From: Ligustrum vulgare
Taxonomy: Eukaryota > Streptophyta > Magnoliopsida > Lamiales > Oleaceae
NCBI GenBank assembly: GCA_963555705.1
Contig: OY743190.1
Span: forward strand, 22,885,491 to 22,949,490
Length of the DNA: 64,000 bases
Direction of reading: 5' to 3'
The notes under the pieces were generated by a model. It did no database searches and was not told the DNA's origin. It was given only the letters and a program-made list of their open reading frames with translations. Each line of letters starts with the position of its first letter. Position 1 is the stretch's first letter. The translations under genes were made by a program, and so were the position numbers. Positions 25,598 through 35,843 of this stretch are shown piece after piece.

Positions 25598-25993
25598 TGT
25601 TAAGTCTTGAAGGCTAAATATTTGATAATTGGATAAGGACGAAAATCTTAGTTAAGGACAACTTAAGATATTGTGTTCTTGTAAAACTCTATTAGATCAT
25701 TAGGATTCTTGTGTAATGTGGATTTGTCCCTATTCAATCTTATAAATAGGGGGCAATCCTAGGTTTTTATTATCCATCAAATAGAGAGAGAAAAAGAGAT
25801 GTTATTGAAGATAGGTGTGAGTATTCTCCTGTAAAACATTTTTTTCATTATAATGAATTCATGCCGCGGAAAACACGACGTAGTTTCACATTGATGTGAA
25901 TCTCTATAAATCTTGTGTTTTTTAATTGTTTTTCTTTTCTTCGTATTAATTTCTTTCGATAAAAATAGAATTAAGGTTCCTAATTCTCAATAA
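25598..25993 (+). mobile_element. 3' LTR of the plus-strand Copia element (end approximate)
   Basis: The RNase H frame is followed by a purine-rich stretch (AAGTGGTAAGT) and then TGTTAAGTCTTG, the expected LTR start. Within the LTR, CTTATAAATAGGGGG near 25738 is a good TATA box, and the following leader contains a GAGAGAGAAAAAGAGA tract. The LTR end is placed near TTCTCAATA by eye. No 5' LTR is seen, consistent with 5' truncation. Confidence 0.65.
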
Positions 25994-26292
25994 AGAGAAG
26001 TTTTCTCATTTAAGGTCCAGCTTAGCGAATTCCAGTACCCTGTATTTTTTATTTTGATTTAAATCTCCAAGAGCATACAAATCAATTAGAAGCACCCGAA
26101 TACTTCCACAACTATCACATACACAGATTAACCTGAACAAGAAGTGAAATAATTATGTTAATATTAAGGTTATATTTGATATTTAATTGTATATATCTAC
26201 TATCTGTCGGGCAACTGAGAAACATTAGATACCAATTGGGCTGCACAATTAAGGACTCAAGGACCAACTTGAATAATTTGAGAAAATTGAAT

Positions 26293-26512
26293 TGTTAAAG
26301 TAAAACCTAAAACAGTTGTAAAACTACCAAAATCTTAGAACAAGACAATAGAGAGGTAGAGAGAAATGAGAGAAATCATTCTCATTAGGTGTGTAGAATA
26401 AACTAATTTAGGCTCCTATTTATAGGGGTGGACAATGACATAATCGTAATAATGTAAAGTTTACAGAGATACAATGGTAATTGGTCATTCACATAATATA
26501 TTATTTATAACA
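26293..26512 (-). mobile_element. 220-bp LTR of a second Copia element
   Basis: The plus strand reads TGTTAAAG at 26293 and ends TATTTATAACA at 26512, giving matched TGTT..AACA ends. Immediately to the right is CTCCCCCTT, i.e. a polypurine tract AAGGGGGAG on the minus strand directly before the LTR, which fixes the element as minus-strand. A TATA box (CCTATAAATAGG on the minus strand, about 26415-26426) lies inside. This is the 3' LTR. The 5' LTR is not in view. Confidence 0.75.
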
Positions 26513-26928
26513 CTCCCCCTTGAATGACCTATTTCGCAATTGCTCCCTCGTTAAAACCTTACTAAGAAAACCCAGTTGGATAAAACTTGAGTGAAGAAAA
26601 AAGAGTACAGCAGCTCCCCCTGATGTTGGCTATCGTAAATCATTGAGTCTAATGTTCGAAATGAAATCCAATGATAAGTAGAACAAATCATGTACTGAAG
26701 CTTGAAGTTCTGAAGTGCTGTCTCGTTAAAACCTTGTCAATAAAACCCAGTAAGATAAAATCTGAACCAAGGAAAAAGAGTACAACTGCTACCTCGTTAA
26801 AATCTTGCCAGAAAAATCGAGTAGAACAAAACCTGGAAGAAGGAAAAAAAGTACATCATATTTCTCCCCCTGAAGTATGCAATCGAGTATTCATAAACTT
26901 CTTGAACATTGATATCATCTTTCATCTG

Positions 26929-27006
<78 letters not shown>

Positions 27007-28830
27007 GTCTCTTTGTGCGTAGCCGCTGATATTACATTCTTCATAAGGTGGCAAGGGCTTTTTTCATTTGTTGATATCATTCTAGCACAAAACATATTGT
27101 TGAATTATAGCTCATAAATAGCTTTGATAATGCCTCAAAAACTTTGCTAGGAAAACCCTGTGGGGGCAAAACCTTAGTGAAGGGAAAAATAGTACATTAT
27201 TCTCATTAACACGCTACAACTGCTGCCTCATTAAAAACCTTGCTAGAAAAATCTTGTGGGACAAAACCTCAGCTAAGGGAAAAAGAATGCAATGCGTATT
27301 TATTCCTTTAATGGAATATCACAGGTATATTGATGCAATCTCGAATCTTTTCATCAAACATATCATTTATGTTGAGCTTTATATAAATTGTCCATAGCTC
27401 ATTATGATGTCATAACATGCTATATCAAGCAATGTTTTACTAATTTACCGATTGCATCTTTCACTTCTGATGAATAATCAAATCTAGAATTCACTTCTGG
27501 TGAATAATTAAACATATTCATTTCCATATTTACTCTGGTGAATAATAAAATATTCATTTTCAAATTTACTTCTGGTGAATAATCAATTTCCCAGATGTTA
27601 AAAATAGTATACTCCAATTTCAATTTCAACATATTATATAATGGAATTATTTGTATCGTTCTATAGTGATACTACTCTGGGTATATTGAATCTTTTAGTG
27701 ATTATACATGTATGTTCTTGCATCTCATAAACCACAATTTCTAATTTGTATAAGTATAATCAATCATTGAAATATATATCAATTTCGACATATAATCTAT
27801 AATCATTTTACTTGAAATTTCAACGTACTGCGATTAACTGGCACATCAAAGAATACTCCCAAATTACCGAGATAATAATCATACATTTTGATCTTATCAA
27901 AGAGCTCAAGATAATGATTTTGATGATAATCTCATCCACCATATGTTATGCTAGTTCTTTGAAAAAATTTGCCCACAACGAGTCGTCTTTTACGACTATG
28001 TAATATTTCTCATTTGCACACATAACTCCTGGCTTTACACATTTAACTATTTGGGCTTCAGGTCCTTTAACAATAATCCCTACATTGGGATTTTTATATT
28101 TGGAAAAAATATTATAATTTCATCAATCTCATTTTCACAAGAGATTTGTGTATGTATTCGATATATTTATCGATTCCATTTCATCTCAATATAACATATA
28201 GAGATCTCCTTATATTTTCTATCATCAAGTACATAAATCTCTTATCATTTAACTATGTCCCTTTTACTCACCATGAGTATTTAGCCTCAAAATGATCATC
28301 TCAATTATTCAAGAGATATTTATTTTTTGAATCAATTGTCATTATGCTTCAGGCGTATTTTTCTCCATAATGTTCGTAAATCTTATATTATATCAATCAG
28401 CTAAAAATGCCGCAGCACATGTCATTCATTTTTAGGGATATAATCTCAATCATATATCTAAGTGCGTTTTGGTGGAGTGTATACATATCGTACTTCTTAC
28501 AAATTATAAAGCTTTTCAAGCTAAACAAGTTATTCTCATAGTAAATAATTTGAAGCTTTTAATCGGGATTATCTAACCGTTCATTATAGAACTTCTGGTT
28601 CAATACGGTTTTATTTCACTTTTATGTAAGAATATTTGGTTCAATACAATCTCGATGAACTTCTGGTTCAGTACAATATATATTTCACTTATGAACTTCT
28701 TGTTCGATACTATATACATATTTCACTTGTATGTATGAACTTCTAGTTCAATATAATATTTACCTTTATATATCAGTACTCCTTGATTTATTATATCTAA
28801 AAAAGTGATTAGATCGAAATGTCAAAAATG
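26513..28830 (-). mobile_element. non-coding 3' part of the minus-strand Copia element, with internal repeats
   Basis: Next to the polypurine tract are about five imperfect copies, some 70-90 bases each, of a unit that on the plus strand reads CTCGTTAAAACCTT..GAAAACCCA..GGAAAAAGAGTAC (near 26550, 26715, 26790, 27125 and 27225). Such repeats are common beside the 3' LTR of some plant Copia elements. Further along are four copies of CACTTCTGGTGAATAAT (27463-27590) and four or five copies of GAACTTCTGGTTCAATA (28588-28760). No pol sequence follows. I cannot say where this element ends on the right. Confidence 0.6.
26931..27002. repeat. (TA)n microsatellite, about 70 bp
   Basis: A continuous TA dinucleotide tract. 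Frames on both strands through it (IYIYIY) are artefacts. Confidence 0.97.
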
Positions 28831-28927
28831 ATCCTTGTCCCTATCTTTTGATTACAAATCTTTCCCCTTTTCTTGGTGGAATCAATGACACGCGGAGCCA
28901 CTGCTCTTTTACTCGTTAAATAATGCA

Positions 28928-28935
28928 TTTAAATA
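28928..28935 (+). promoter_or_regulatory. TATA-like box of the broken cysteine-rich gene
   Basis: TTTAAATA lies about 33 bases before the ATG at 28968. The same box, followed by similar spacing and a similar leader (TAG-tca-tgggaaga), occurs before the second copy, on the minus strand at 40247-40254. Conservation between copies supports a role, but the implied 5' leader would be very short. Confidence 0.4.
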
Positions 28936-28967
28936 GATCATATGGGAAGAAGATTAGACCTATCAAA

Positions 28968-31071
28968 ATGGATGTTATATTATCAAATATTCGTAAATAC
29001 TATTCTAATCTTCCGATAAATGTTTTGAAAAAGATTTACCGAGTTTAACTTGAAAGATTGAGGCTGCTGATGGATCAAGGTATCCCAGAAGATGTTCGTT
29101 GGTTGATCGAAGCAAAATTTCGATTATCTGGTGAATTACCAGATTCATTTTCTAAACAAATGTGCTCGATGGACATGTGATGCTTGTCGCAATGCACAAA
29201 AATAATAAATAATTCCTTACTCGCTAAATATTAATTAATAGTGTAGTAGTGAGAGTAAAGGTCGATCCCACGAGGAACGGAAACTAATTTTAGTTGTTCG
29301 ATCAATTAGAATGAAATGGGGGGGTTTTGTTGTTTGAATTGCTTGAATGAAAACTATGCATAAAATAAATAATTAAAAATGACTAGAGAATTAATATGAG
29401 AAGAAATCTTGTTCTCGGGTTCGGTTGTGCCCTCAATTAATGTTATACTTTTCCTTGTAACGTGTTTCTATTCCTAATTCAATTATCAATCATAAATAAT
29501 CAACAAGCTCTGATTATCTAAATTCTTCCTTATGTGTATTGATTCAAAATAAGCTCTTTGAACCAATTCTAGCCATGGACAGTCCTAAACAAGCTCTTAG
29601 GATTTAATGCACGACTAGTATGAAAATTTAGAAGAATAGATTGAATTGGATCGTTAATTACACAAGCTCGAATTAAACAATCCAAGTCGAATTATTACTA
29701 AACCTGCAAGAGATTTATTTGCTACTAAAGTAAAGATTCAATGACAATTACGGATCAAGAATCTAAACATAGCATATTCATGAATCCAAAGATCAATAAT
29801 CCAATTGGCCAAATTAAACTATTAATCAAATAAACTCAATTGAACATTCAAAACATAATAATCCAACAATTGAAATAAAGGAATAAATTCACGCTACTAA
29901 TTTGTAGGAAAAGAAAATAACATAATTAAATTGACACAATTTCCCCTTTGAACAAGATATGGAATTTAGCCTAGCATGATTGTGGTAGATTCTTCAAGTT
30001 GCTTCATGAATTCCATTGTTGTTGATATTCTTGCGCTTGAAAATCTCCAAAGAATGCTCTATATTTTTCTCTCAATTTTCCTCAATGTGTAGCCTCCTTT
30101 TTGTGATGATTTTGCTCCTTTAATACTCTCAAAATCGTGCCCTAACTTTACCCCAAAAATATACCAAAGATAGACCTTGAATCAGATAAGGAAATTCCTT
30201 GGAGAGCAAGTTACTGCCATAACTTTCCTTATTACGGCCGTAATTGGGATTCTGAAAATTTCCGAAATTTGGAAGTTACGGCCGTAACTTTGTAATTTAC
30301 GGCCGTAAGTGTATTTCTGCCGAGAAGCGCCTGTGATCGATGTTTTGGTCATAACTTTCTCTCCTGATGTCCGATTGTGGTGATTCAAGTTGCGTTGGAA
30401 AGAAAACTCAAATATATACAATTATTTGTTAAATAGATCTTCCCAAATTCGAAATTTTTCTATGAAAAAATTGAGCTTCAATCTATGACTAAAATTCATG
30501 ATCACAATCCTTGCGGGTTTTTGATTTCCAACTTCATTCCAAACCTTCTTTGACCATAATTTTTGCATCTAATCTTCTTCCCACATGCCATTATTGATTT
30601 GGAGCTCTTTGAATATGCCCTTGAACCTCACTTCTTGATTTTTTTGTATTTCTTTGGTCATGTTTCCTTTCTTTTTCTTCTTTTTGACCTTACATAGCAC
30701 AATAAGTGAAATGCATTAAACGATGCTTCAATAGGATCAAACCAATAATAAAATAGGATAATAAGTGAATTAAATACATGCTAATAAAGCACTTATCAAC
30801 ATGTGATACCCGTTGTAAATCAATAGGATATTCATCCAGAAATCGAGATGATAAAATAGATTTTATTAAGGATGGACTGAGTAAGGAGTCATTGGATGAT
30901 ATTCAACTGACTCTTGAGACGCACCCTTGTGGGTATGTACAGCGTGAGCTACTATCTTTATGGGCTCAACTCAACGAAGAGAAAGATCGTTATAGTCTCA
31001 ATAATATAATATCAAAAGATCCTGTTTGTCAATTTGTTATAAATAATGATGTTTTGGCTACTCAACATTGA
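28968..31071 (+). pseudogene. cysteine-rich viral NABP-like gene, copy 1, disrupted
   Basis: The copy starts MDVILSNIRKYYSN and parallels the intact gene at 39662-40213. It is broken in three ways. A stop codon at 29046-29048 replaces an arginine codon. A deletion of about 70 bases removes the basic stretch before the zinc motif. A 1.6-kb element (29182-30798) splits the gene within the cysteine motif and leaves a 9-bp duplication ACATGTGAT. After the insertion the frame continues with TRCKSIGYSS and ends at TGA 31069-31071. Over 78 residues after the break I count 15 differences from copy 2, many conservative, plus many third-base differences. Function of the family is discussed under copy 2. 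Confidence 0.7.
29182..30798. mobile_element. 1.6-kb insertion with 9-bp target duplication
   Basis: ACATGTGAT occurs at 29173-29181 and again at 30799-30807. Deleting the insert and one copy restores the alignment with the intact gene. The insert starts GCTTGTCGCAATGCACAAA and ends AAAGCACTTATCA. Terminal inverted similarity is weak (TTGTCGCAATGCAC against TGATAAGTGC). The interior holds the phrase GTCGATCCCACGAGGAACGG and three palindromes TTACGGCCGTAA (30230-30310). No protein is encoded. A 9-bp duplication favours a Mutator-like non-autonomous element. It appears related to 7468-9140. Confidence 0.8.
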
Positions 31072-31209
31072 TACAAAGTAAATCATTATAGTGTATATAT
31101 GTATACATATATATTTTAACAAAATATTTTGTATTTTATTTTTCACGTATTAACAAATTGTTACTGAAAGACCACCGAAAGAGTGTCCATTATGCAGCAT
31201 TAAATATGC
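31072..31209. other. short spacer
   Basis: AT-rich sequence between the broken gene and the integrase fragment, with a TATATATGTATACATATATA palindrome at about 31096-31118. Nothing else is visible. Confidence 0.4.
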
Positions 31210-31625
31210 TGTCAGATTGTATTTTTATTTTGTTGTGGACTGTATGAAACAGTCTTATGTCCAAGGATACCTTGATGTTTGCAAAAATTTTCCAATTCAA
31301 AATTACAAAACTCTAAACCATTATCAGTTCTGATGGTTTTCACCCTTTTGTTTTTCAAATTTTCAACCAAGGTAATCCAGTCTTTAAAAACAGAAACAGT
31401 TTGGTCTTTAGATTTCAGCAAATGTACCCAGGTTTTTCTGGAATATTCATCAACAATGAACAAAAAATATTTATATCCAGAAACAGTGCAAACAGGTGCA
31501 GGACCCCACAAGTCAGTATGCAAGTATTCAAGAATGTCATTAGATTTATGCATACCTTTACCAAAAGATGAAATTTTTTGTTTTCCCAGAGTACATTCTT
31601 CACAGAAAAAGAGAATTCATTTTTG
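31210..31625 (-). pseudogene. Copia integrase fragment
   Basis: The minus strand encodes the end of the integrase zinc region (ECTLGKQK), then HTDLWGPAPV with the first catalytic Asp, VDEYSRKTWVHLLKSK, and RTDNGLEF with the second Asp. It stops at SPQQN before the catalytic Glu, where the sequence turns non-coding. On the other side it is cut off abruptly by G-rich repeat sequence at about 31625. It is an isolated piece with no reverse transcriptase beside it. It may belong to the minus-strand Copia element to its left or be an independent capture. Confidence 0.85.
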
Positions 31626-31629
31626 TGGG

Positions 31630-32575
31630 CTGGGTGCGTGGGGTGAGTTAGGGTGGGGTGTGAAAAAGTGGGAAAAATCATTTTTTTGGTGGGTGGGATT
31701 GGGTGGTTGGGGCAAGGTGTGAAATAATAGAAGAAAAATCATTTTTGGTTGGGGTGGGGTGGGGTGGGGTGGGGGATGGGGTGGGTCGAGGTTTGGGGTT
31801 GGGGTGAGATGAATTTGTCGCGTTGTAATAAGGTGGGGTAGGGTTGTTTGGGGTTGGGGTTGGGGTGGGGTGGGATGGGATGGGGAAGTGTAGGAAAACA
31901 TTGAGAGAGTAAAAAAAAAAACTTATTTTTAGGGTAGGGTACGATGGAGGTGGTGGTGGGTTAAATCATTTTGGGGTGGGCTGGGGTGAGATCAATTTGC
32001 CACTTTGCGATAAGGTGGTGTAGGGTTGAGTGGGGTTGGGCTGGATGGTATGGGGAAGGGTAGGAAAACATTGAGCGGGAAAAAAAATTATTTTTAGGTT
32101 AGGGTAGGGGAGGGGTAGGGTGGGGTGGGGTGGGGGTTGGGGTGGGTCGGGGTCTGTGGCGGGGTGAGATGAATTTTTCGCATTGTGATGAGGTGGTGTA
32201 GGGTCGAGTTGGATTGGTTGGGATGGGTGGGGTGGGGTGGAATGGGGAAGTGTAAGAAAACATCGAGAGGAAAAAAAATTATTTTTGGGATAGGATATGG
32301 TGGGTGTGGGTGGGTTAATCATTTTTGGGGTGGGCGGGGTGGGGTCCGGGGTTGTGCCTGGGGTGAGATCAATTTATTACTTCGCGATGAGGTGGTGTAG
32401 GGTTGAGTGTTGTTGGGATGGGTGGGATGGGATGGGGAAGGGTAGGAAAATATCGAGTGGGAAAAAATTATTATTTTTGCTTTTGGGTTGGGTAGGGTAG
32501 GGTAGGGTGGGGTTGTGGGTGGGTGGGCGGGGGTGTTGGGCGGGGGAAGGGGTGGGTATGAGGGAATTTGAGTTT
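31630..32575. repeat. G-rich tandem repeat, period about 180 bp
   Basis: Four units can be aligned from the phrase GGGTGAGAT(G/C)AATTT at 31806, 31988, 32166 and 32365, giving spacings of 182, 178 and 199 bases. Each unit then has a GGTGG(T/G)GTAGGGTTG stretch, a GGGATGGGGAAG run, AGGAAAA(C/T)AT(T/C)GAG and an A-tract with TTATTTTT. The plus strand is almost entirely G, T and A, with dense GGGG runs and very few C. Proline-rich frames on the minus strand are by-products. The monomer length is in the range of plant satellites, but this composition is unusual. Confidence 0.85.
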
Positions 32576-32639
32576 TTGATTTGATATTATACCAGTGAAT
32601 CACCCGTGCGATGCACGGGAAGAAACGTTTGGATAAAGA

Positions 32640-33960
32640 TAATTCAATGTGAAATTAGATGAATCATTTAGATAAAATAAATAAATTTCGCAAATAAGAG
32701 ATAAGATCATCATTTATTAGTTTCATATGACTACAAGTTTTGAATACTTCTTTGTACACAACATTGTTCATTGAATTCGTTGTTCTTCCATTCTTATCAC
32801 AAATCAACATCTTTAATCCAGAACGATTTGTCACCATAGAAATCGTAACATAAAGTTATCCATGTGTAAATATCATCAGTTTAAGAAGTCCCACATGCGA
32901 GAATGATTATCCCTAACTCTTATTGATAGTCATAACATAGGACACCATCAATGAAAATTATCTCCTTTGAAATCTAATAGGTATCCTAGAATCAGAAGGA
33001 CTCAACGATATCATTGGAATAAAGAACTTGTGTCCTGCATTGATGCCAGAAAGAATTTGATCTTCTAGAACATGGTCGCCAAGTTTTATAACTATCAACC
33101 TTGTTCCATTGCACAATCCCTGTACATGATCAATATTTCTCATAAAGAACTTGTGTCCTTCACTTTTCCACTGCAACGGCCCACCACGTGACGCAATAAT
33201 GATATCACTGTGTCCAGGTCGTGTATCAAAATTCACCGACAATCAGTTCGACAATTTCATCGACAATAGGAAAATCATATTGGCTATCATTGATCGCCCA
33301 CCAACCAATAAGTATAAGTCTTATATTTGAAATGTTTTCCTCAATCATCTTTTCTCAAACTGACATAAACTGCCTTAACAATTTGTTGTATTTGTCTAGT
33401 ATATCCTTCAATTCAGAAACTATACAATCATGAAACATTGAATCGCTTGATTCACTCCTACCGGGAGACATTAAAAGACATAAATTAAATTTTAAACTAT
33501 CACAACAAAATTATCCGTAAACAATATAAATATAAAAACAATAAATATATAATACGTACCCCCACGACCCTTTTTCTGTTTTCAACCTCATTCACATTGT
33601 CAACAATGTAAAGTGGGCAAATTGCAGAGCTGAACCGTCATCAGGCAATAGACTCCCATTCTTATGACAGTTTTGACCGTGTAATCTGAAGACGGGATGT
33701 CCTATACCACTATTTAGCCAATTATCTATTCCCCAAATAGAAGTGAACGAAAACATCATATTATATGTCCGAATGTTCTCAACAAAATTCTCAATCATGT
33801 CGTCCCTGTCATATAACAAATATTTCAAAATAAGAGGATGATCTTCCATAAGAGGAATCTTCACTTTCTCTTGCATACAACAAAGTAGGGGTGAACAAAT
33901 AAACCGTGAAATCGAACTAAACCGCAACAAATGGTTCGGTTTGGACCTTAAACAATTTAA
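32640..33960 (-). pseudogene. Helitron replicase-helicase, N and C parts fused by deletion
   Basis: From right to left, 33592-33890 encodes Helitron N-domain sequence (NMMFSFTS, IGHPVFRLHGQN, GSLLPDDGSALQFAHF). 33250-33480 continues it (ELKDILDKYNKLLRQF, ISNIRLILIGWW, DEIVELIVGEF). After a one-base frameshift comes RPGHSDIIIASRGGPLQ. It then jumps directly to the helicase C-terminal part (MRNIDHVQGLCNGTRLIVI, SLSPSDSRIPIRFQRR) at 32958-33170 and a degenerate tail to about 32700. The Rep HUH motif and helicase motifs I-IV are missing between GGPLQ and the C-terminal part. The N-side frame is cut by the nested MITE at 33886. Confidence 0.85.
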
Positions 33961-34532
33961 TTTAGCTTTCAATTGTCAAAACCGCATTTTCAAACAGCCA
34001 ACCCGCCAAAATTTAAAAAATAAAAATAAAAATAAAGACAAATGTTCAATTTTTAAAAAATGCAACACACTTTTTATTATCAACTAATCAAAATTAAGGA
34101 GTCAAAGATTAATTTGTTCAAATCCACAACCATTTGAAAATAATTCTTGCTCCTACAATTCATAATTATCATCCAAGATATTTTCTTAAAATAAAATCTT
34201 TAATATAAGAGCTAACTACAGTTTGCTTCTATATAATTAGTTTGTTTGTCGGCATGAATTGGTTCATAATAAAGCACTCAATTAGAACTTAATACTATTA
34301 TTGAGCTAGTTTCAACTCGAGATTTTAGATGAATATGTGTCTTTGAGCTCGCTTTGAAATATACTAATTCATTCGTTAACAATCCGCGGTTTCAAAACGC
34401 AAAAAATAGTTTGATTTGGTTTTGTTTAGAAAATAAAATGGTTTGGTTAGGTTTGGAAAAATTTCAAACCGTTTTAAATGGTTTGGTTTGAAATATTACT
34501 ACAAATCGCCCAAACCAAATGTGTTCACCCTA
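33886..34532. mobile_element. non-autonomous hAT, 647 bp, inside Helitron A
   Basis: Perfect 8-bp duplications CAACAAAG lie at 33878-33885 and 34533-34540. The ends are TAGGGGTGAACA and, on the other strand, TAGGGTGAACACA. Subterminal words AACCGNAAA / GGTTTGGTTTG occur on both sides. There is no coding sequence. It inserted after the Helitron. Confidence 0.92.
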
Positions 34533-35843
34533 CAACAAAGTGAGAATTTCAGATTACGACATGTTTTATAACGTTTATCCACTCTCTCCTAGCACCAAAA
34601 AATTTGTTTTGCAAAATAAACACTTAAAAGTAGGATCTCTAATGACCATGTACTTTGAACAATCAAACAATAAATTAAAAAGTTAATAATATAGATCATG
34701 CGTATAAAATATAAGATTTACTGTTTTGATCATCGACAATAAAAACAACACTTATAAGAAGCGAATTCGATAATCATAAAAGAATTAGGAAAAAAAAACT
34801 AAAATTGTGAGATTGACAAAGATGCATCAAATTCATGGTATTGTGGATTTTTGTAATATTTATACAACGTAATTTTTTTTTTATAAAAATTATAATATAA
34901 CATTGATCATCTCAATTTTCAGTTAAGTAAATTGTGAGACAATTTACTTATTGTTGTAGAAATTTAAGAATCATAAATATTGAATTAAAAAATAACAATT
35001 AATATCAGGTCATAATTAATTATTTTTTAAAATTTAGACTTAATAGTTAGGACAAAAAAAAACATTAATAACTATATAATTATAAAACAATATAAATAAA
35101 TTTGTTAACCGTTAATGTTAAAAAATGTGGTATGAGACTTTTTGGAATAAAAAATTAAATAATAATTAAATGTAATTGTAAATAAGATTATTTTGATAAA
35201 TAATATGATATAGAAAAGAAGCTTATTATATATATGAAACAAAGAACTTAAAAGTTTGATTATTTATAACAAAATTTAATACAACTTGATTAAATATTCG
35301 ATATAAATGTGAATGAAAATTCAACATTCGATTTGTATGATCGAACGAAATTATTCGTCCATAAGATTGAGACCAATAAAATATCATAATTATTGTAAAA
35401 AAATATTTACGTATTAAATGTAACTTTCTATAAAAATACTAATTAATTTCATAGAACGCAATATATAGGAGATCGAATTTTTAGATGTACTAAATAACTA
35501 AAAAAAATAAGATTGTTTATAAAAAGTTTTATACGATAAGGTTTATTTAGTATTAGACGCGTAATACAACTTTGATATAATTTTGAACTGAAAATTTTAC
35601 ATTGAATGTGTATGACTGAATGCAAATACTTATTTGTAAGATTAAAAATATTAAAAGATTAGAATAATTTTCTAAAAAGAGAGGTTTAAACACAAATAAC
35701 CAAATATAAATAAGTAAAAAAAAAAATTCATAAAAATACTTAAGTGGAAGTAGTAATGTGAACACAATAAAAGCTGAGTTTTGAAGTGTGAATATAATAA
35801 AAGTAAAATTTTCCCTCCAAAACTCAGCTACTTTTATATATTA

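Larger units (their letters stand above)
32592..35840 (-). mobile_element. Helitron A, internally deleted
   Basis: Read on the minus strand, the 3' end is the hairpin CCCGTGCATCGCACGGG (32603-32619), then TGATTCA, then CTGG and a host T. This is the Helitron signature. Inside are Rep-side and helicase-side protein pieces in the expected order. The 5' end is placed near 35840, where minus-strand sequence TATATAAAAGTAGCTGAG begins, directly abutting the 3' end of Helitron B. A MITE (33886-34532) is nested within. The 35-kb side is non-coding AT-rich DNA similar to Helitrons B and C. Confidence 0.8.

Noticed and set aside
26797..27117. Long frames with IYIYIY runs on both strands
   Set aside because: They are translations of the (TA)n tract and part of the Copia 3' repeats.
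31745..31880. Telomere-like GGGTTGGGG words
   Set aside because: There is no regular TTTAGGG array; the words belong to the ~180-bp G-rich repeat.
31617..32603. Proline- and threonine-rich frames on the minus strand (PTPPHPTLP type)
   Set aside because: They are the reverse complement of the G-rich tandem repeat, and several frames are open at once.
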